Source: Lachnospiraceae bacterium
Lineage (GTDB): Bacteria > Bacillota > Clostridia > Lachnospirales > Lachnospiraceae
Assembly: GCA_017465475.1 (NCBI GenBank)
Contig: JAFTWC010000038.1
Span: 62,001 to 126,000, forward strand
Direction of reading: 5' to 3'
DNA length: 64,000 bases
Shown here: positions 61,117 through 64,000 of the stretch, piece after piece
Layout: the number at the start of each line of letters is the position of its first letter
How positions within the stretch are numbered: the first letter of the stretch is position 1
Notes under the pieces: generated by a model
The model's database searches: none
Told to the model about the DNA's origin: nothing
The model's input: only the letters and a program-made list of their open reading frames with translations
Made by a program: the position numbers and the translations under genes

Positions 61117-61860
61117 TTACATAGTCTTCCATTCTACCGCTTCCCCGTTGTTACAAATCAACTCCTGGCGTCCATCTCTAATCCGATACGCCTCTCCGGA
61201 TACAGTCTCCGTTTCATCCTCAATGAAAAGATAGCTTCCGTCATTTAATGCTAAAAACTCCCTACCATGGCTATCCCCATAGGTAATATCCTCAATTACC
61301 CGCATTCCGTCAAGCATCTCATCCTTCAAACTCTGAAAATGCGGAAATATTTTCGTTTCTGTCAAACCAAGTCCCGGAATAAAACGTTCAAACTTCGGAT
61401 CCAAGGCCTCTCCCTCCCGTTCCGGCGCTGCATACACTGTCTCGGCACAGTTCATGGAACCGGCACTCCAGGCAAGCACGATACCGTCATAGGCTTTCAA
61501 TTTTTCTTTTAGTCCCAATCGCTTCAGAAACTCATTTTGGGCCGGCACATGTCCTCCTGCCAAAATAATCACATCGATTTCACTAAGATGTTCCACCGCT
61601 GCTTCGTTTCTGTCATCACAGCCTTCAAACGCGGAAATGCTCAACCCGCTCATAAGAAACGCATCTTTGTAGCAGGCATAGATCGAATCATTTCTTTCAT
61701 AATTGTCCGGCGACGCAAAAATCATCAATACCCTTGCCTGTTCCGGCCAGATAGATTTCACTTTATTCCGCAATCCGTTTTCCTCCGAAATAGCCGTTCC
61801 AATCCACTTTCCGTCCACTTTAACGGATGCCCCAAAGGTACTTGTCAGTATAGCCTTCAT
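61117..61860 (-). CDS. Peptidase E-like protein (S51 family)
   Basis: 247 residues of the class I glutamine-amidotransferase-like fold. Nucleophile Ser in LAWSAGSMNCAET; upstream EIDVIILAGGHVPAQNEFL fits the family's glycine-rich loop; His in SHGREFLAL may complete the site. Members cleave N-terminal Asp-Xaa dipeptides or related bonds. Ends 91 bp before the phosphatase gene; probably a separate unit. Confidence 0.8.
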   Translation of the reverse strand: MKAILTSTFGASVKVDGKWIGTAISEENGLRNKVKSIWPEQARVLMIFASPDNYERNDSIYACYKDAFLMSGLSISAFEGCDDRNEAAVEHLSEIDVIILAGGHVPAQNEFLKRLGLKEKLKAYDGIVLAWSAGSMNCAETVYAAPEREGEALDPKFERFIPGLGLTETKIFPHFQSLKDEMLDGMRVIEDITYGDSHGREFLALNDGSYLFIEDETETVSGEAYRIRDGRQELICNNGEAVEWKTM

Positions 61861-61918
61861 AAACTACCTCCCTTCATAAACTACCTTCCTTGAAATAGTG
61901 TCCTGTACAAACAAAAAC

Positions 61919-62119
61919 CTAACGTGGATAGGCATAGTCCATGCAAGTAGCATAAACCTTATTATAAGCAGTTACCGAAATAACTCCTGTTCTATAATCC
62001 CTGTATGCACTTTTACAGAGATCACTCAATTCTTTACAATCCCCCATCTTTGACCCTATCTCCGCAGCTTTTTCGATATAGTATTTCTCTTTTTCTGTTA
62101 AGCCGTTATAAAAACTCAT
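61919..62119 (-). CDS. Small hypothetical protein
   Basis: 66 residues, MSFYNGLTEKEKYYIEKAAE then a helical domain with two Cys (DCKELSDLCKSAY) and another near the end (YATCMDYAYPR). The start has AGGGGGGAT upstream. I do not recognise the family; similar-looking short helical proteins are common in Lachnospiraceae. Nothing else but repeats lies between it and infA. Confidence 0.6.
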   Translation of the reverse strand: MSFYNGLTEKEKYYIEKAAEIGSKMGDCKELSDLCKSAYRDYRTGVISVTAYNKVYATCMDYAYPR

Positions 62120-62392
62120 TATATCCCCCCTCATCTTTATCATAGTTCCTGTTTTTGCATGCTTGGTCGCACGCACTCTCTATCGTTCTTCAAACCAAAC
62201 CTTTCTTCTTTGTCAAACAAAGCCTCGGCTTCATCTGTCCTCGATACGCTGTTCCATTCTTATCTCAGATATATTTGACAGTATATCATATTCTTTCCTG
62301 TGTCGCATTAACTTTTTTTCTTTTCAACTTATCCTTCTCTTTCCTACTCCCTGAGTTTTCTTCTTTTCCCAACCATTCTTCCGTTTTTCTTA

Positions 62393-63062
62393 GTTTCGTT
62401 GGATGACCGCCTTGCTTTTTACCCAACGAATCCTCTGTTTCTTCTGTTTCGTTTGGGTACCCGCCTTGGTTCCACCCAACGAATTCTATTTTTCTTCTGT
62501 TTCGTTGGGGTATTCGCCTCGCTTCCACCCAACGAATTCTATTTTTCTTCTGTTTCGTTGGGGTATCCGCCTTGGTTCCACCCAACGAATTCTATTTTTC
62601 TTCTGTTTTGTTGGGTTACCGCCTTGCTTTTTACCCAACGAATTCTCTATTTCTACCATTTCGTTGGGTGCCCACCTTTGGTTTTACCCAACGAATTCTC
62701 TATTTCTACCGTTTCGTTGGTTTACCGTCCTTTGGTTTACCCAACGAATTCTTAATTTCTCTGGTTTTGTTGGATGCCCACCTTTTGTTTTACCCAACGA
62801 ATTCTCTGTTTCTACCGTTTCGTTGGGTGGCCGCCTTGCAGTTTACCCAACGAATCCTCTGTTTCTTCTGTTTTGTTGGGTAGCCGCCTTGCTTTTTACC
62901 CAACGAATTCTCTATTTCTACCATTTCGTTGGGTGCCCACCTTTGGTTTTACCCAACGAATTCTCTCTTTCTACCGTTTCATTGGGTTACCGTCCTTTGA
63001 TTTACCCAACAAACTCTCTGTTTCTCCATTTAGTCGGGCGCTTCCCTTTCTTCTGCCCGACT
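62393..63062. repeat. 53-bp tandem hairpin array (12 exact-period units)
   Basis: ACCCAACGAA (or one-base variants) begins at 62421, 62474, 62527, 62580, 62633, 62686, 62739, 62792, 62845, 62898, 62951 and 63004, every step exactly 53 bp. Each is preceded about 17 bp earlier by its complement TTCGTTGGGT, so the array can fold into a chain of 10-bp hairpins. The last unit switches to AGTCGGGC/GCCCGACT. Because 53 is not a multiple of three, the long open frames across it are artefacts. 62120-62390 holds only T-rich sequence without a gene. Confidence 0.9.
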
Positions 63063-63100
63063 GTTCCCTTCTTTCCGGCGTTTCGCTTCGGAAACTTGCC

Positions 63101-63335
63101 CATTGCCGTAGCATGAGAAAAAGCACCTTTGAACTTTACGCAGGATATTAGACTTTCTTATTACTTCGTTTTCATATCAGCAACGCTCAGACAGGAGGTC
63201 TGAGCGAGCCCGCCATAAGGCATGGATGCCGCATCAGGGCGATTGCGTCCCTATTAAATTAATACTCCCGAAGTAATTAGAAAGCCTTATATCCGTAGTA
63301 CGAGAGAAGGTACTTTTTCTCATGCCACGGCAAAT
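63101..63335. other. Large fold-back element (about 235 bp), other boundary of the insert
   Basis: Outer arms of 25 bp beginning GCCGTAGCATGAG (63105-63129, complement at 63307-63331, two mismatches), middle arms CTTTCTTATTACTTCG (63153-63168 with 63269-63284, one mismatch), and a branched centre: CGCTCAGAC-aggag-GTCTGAGCG (63184-63206) and GCCC[GGCAT/ATGCC]GGGC (63208-63240). The branching is RNA-like, but a miniature inverted-repeat element is also possible. Confidence 0.6.
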
Positions 63336-63370
63336 GATAACCTCCCCGCGAAACGCCCTTTTGCCTCTTA

Positions 63371-63504
63371 CGTGCAGGCGGTGCTTCGCACCTCGCCCTC
63401 ACTTCGCGACTACGTCGCTCAGTCGTGGGCGCGTTCGCATGACTACACAACTGCTTGAGAACAAGTTCTCGCAGTTTGCTCCGCATGCTCACTTTGCCTG
63501 CACG
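63371..63504. repeat. Fold-back region beside infA
   Basis: Arms CGTGCAGGC (63371-63379) and GCCTGCACG (63496-63504) enclose several small stems, including GGTGCTTCGCACC (63380-63392), GCGACTACGTCGC near 63406 and GAACAAGTTC. GC-rich compared with the surroundings. No gene. Confidence 0.5.
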
Positions 63505-63507
63505 CAA

Positions 63508-63538
63508 GAAAGGCCCCGCGCAAAAGCGCAGGGCCCAT
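63508..63538 (-). terminator. Terminator after infA
   Basis: Minus-strand stem GGCCCTGCGC-tttt-GCGCGGGGCC followed by TTTCTT, about 15 bp after the infA stop. It closes the upstream ribosomal operon before the 34-kb insert. Confidence 0.75.
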
Positions 63539-63550
63539 ACTCTCATAATC

Positions 63551-63769
63551 TTACTTATCTCTCCAAATGATTCTTCCCTTGGTCAAATCGTACGGGGAAA
63601 GCTCTAAGGTAACCTTGTCACCCGGTACAATCTTGATGAAGTTCATACGGAGCTTACCGCTGATGTGTGCAAGCACGCGGTGTCCGTTTTCAAGCTCTAC
63701 CTGGAACATAGCGTTCGGCAGCTTTTCTACAACAGTTCCTTCAATTTCAACAACATCTGTCTTAGACAT
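63551..63769 (-). CDS. infA: Translation initiation factor IF-1
   Basis: 72 residues, full length. [40 protein letters not shown] and [14 protein letters not shown] are canonical. GAAGGAGGA lies upstream. Follows map by 15 bp, the normal order; its usual downstream neighbour rpmJ is 34 kb away at 29322. Confidence 0.98.
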   Translation of the reverse strand: MSKTDVVEIEGTVVEKLPNAMFQVELENGHRVLAHISGKLRMNFIKIVPGDKVTLELSPYDLTKGRIIWRDK

Positions 63770-63784
63770 AAGTCCTCCTTCAAT

Positions 63785-64000
63785 CTAATCACGTTCTATG
63801 GTAAGCAACTCCGGCTCACCGTCAGTTATCAGTATCGTATTCTCATAGTGCGCCGACGGGGAACCGTCTGCCGTCACTACCGTCCAACCGTCATCCAGCC
63901 AGTTTACATCATAATGTCCCATATTTACCATCGGCTCGATGGCAAGGGTCATACCCGGCTCTAAGCGGATGCCTTTTCGTTTGGTACGGAAATTCGGTAC
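63785..64000 (-). CDS. map: Methionine aminopeptidase type I, C-terminal part (cut by window edge)
   Basis: The last 71 codons are in the window. GMTLAIEPMVNMGHYDVNWL carries the metal-binding Glu of the type I enzyme (IEP), and SAHYENTILIT carries the final Glu ligand (HxENT). It removes the initiator Met. Map-infA is the standard arrangement at the end of the spc operon. Confidence 0.95.
   Translation of the reverse strand, partial: VPNFRTKRKGIRLEPGMTLAIEPMVNMGHYDVNWLDDGWTVVTADGSPSAHYENTILITDGEPELLTIERD

Noticed and set aside
62393..63062. CRISPR array
   Set aside because: Loops and linkers are similar between units rather than unique spacers, the arms are palindromic pairs, and no cas genes are nearby.
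62286..63151. Long open frames on both strands across the 53-bp array
   Set aside because: The unit length is not a multiple of three, several frames are open at once, translations are repeats of one another, and no ribosome binding site is present.

Overview
The window reads as chromosome of a gut-type Lachnospiraceae (Firmicutes, Clostridia). Evidence: the gene order rplQ-rpoA-rpsD-rpsK-rpsM-rpmJ and rplM-rpsI next to ecfA1-ecfA2-ecfT-truA, a long L17, strong AGGAGG ribosome binding sites, moderate GC, and many lipoproteins, GHKL/LytTR regulators and BcrA/NatA-type ABC systems. Almost every gene is on the minus strand.

Layout. 1-11.8 kb is accessory: a methyltransferase N-terminus, an ABC-2 exporter, two surface lipoproteins, a YtrA-type GntR/ABC operon, a small-RNA candidate, an Abi/HEPN protein, a short-chain dehydrogenase and a plus-strand D,D-carboxypeptidase-like lipoprotein. 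11.8-21.15 kb is a mobile-DNA landing zone against the 3' end of rpsI. It holds a 6.6-kb integrative element (14.53-21.17 kb: tyrosine integrase, excisionase, RepA-like protein, XRE repressor, no conjugation genes), further att-like relics, gene fragments (PHP, RhuM), an immunity-like protein and a complete type I toxin-antitoxin locus. 21.15-29.44 kb is the housekeeping block rpsI-rplM, truA, ecfT-ecfA2-ecfA1, rplQ-rpoA-rpsD-rpsK-rpsM-rpmJ.

The usual neighbours of rpmJ (infA and map) appear only at 63.55-64.0 kb, so about 34 kb of accessory DNA separates infA from rpmJ. A terminator lies after infA, a new promoter lies before rpmJ, and a large fold-back structured element sits at each end of the insert.

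The insert carries a PadR/DUF1700/DUF4097 operon, a hairpin array, an ECF-like sigma factor with a large C-terminal extension, cysK, an AAA/DUF4143 ATPase and, at 37.2-59.7 kb, the most interesting locus. That locus runs, in transcription order: a 25-codon Cys-containing peptide gene with its own promoter, an attenuator-like terminator, a leader ORF coupled to two half-size ABC exporters, a LytTR response regulator with a GHKL sensor kinase, eight tandem paralogous lipoproteins, an ABC ATPase, a double-length permease and a ninth lipoprotein. All nine lipoproteins share a C-X4-C-X-H-X5-C motif (typically LCNKPECRHDGNEFC). I infer a peptide-linked signalling, export or resistance system; the function is unproven.

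Three arrays of tandem hairpins are present: 12.14-12.26 kb, 32.06-32.51 kb and 62.39-63.06 kb. The last has an exact 53-bp period over twelve units. No rRNA, tRNA, CRISPR array or intact insertion sequence was recognised.
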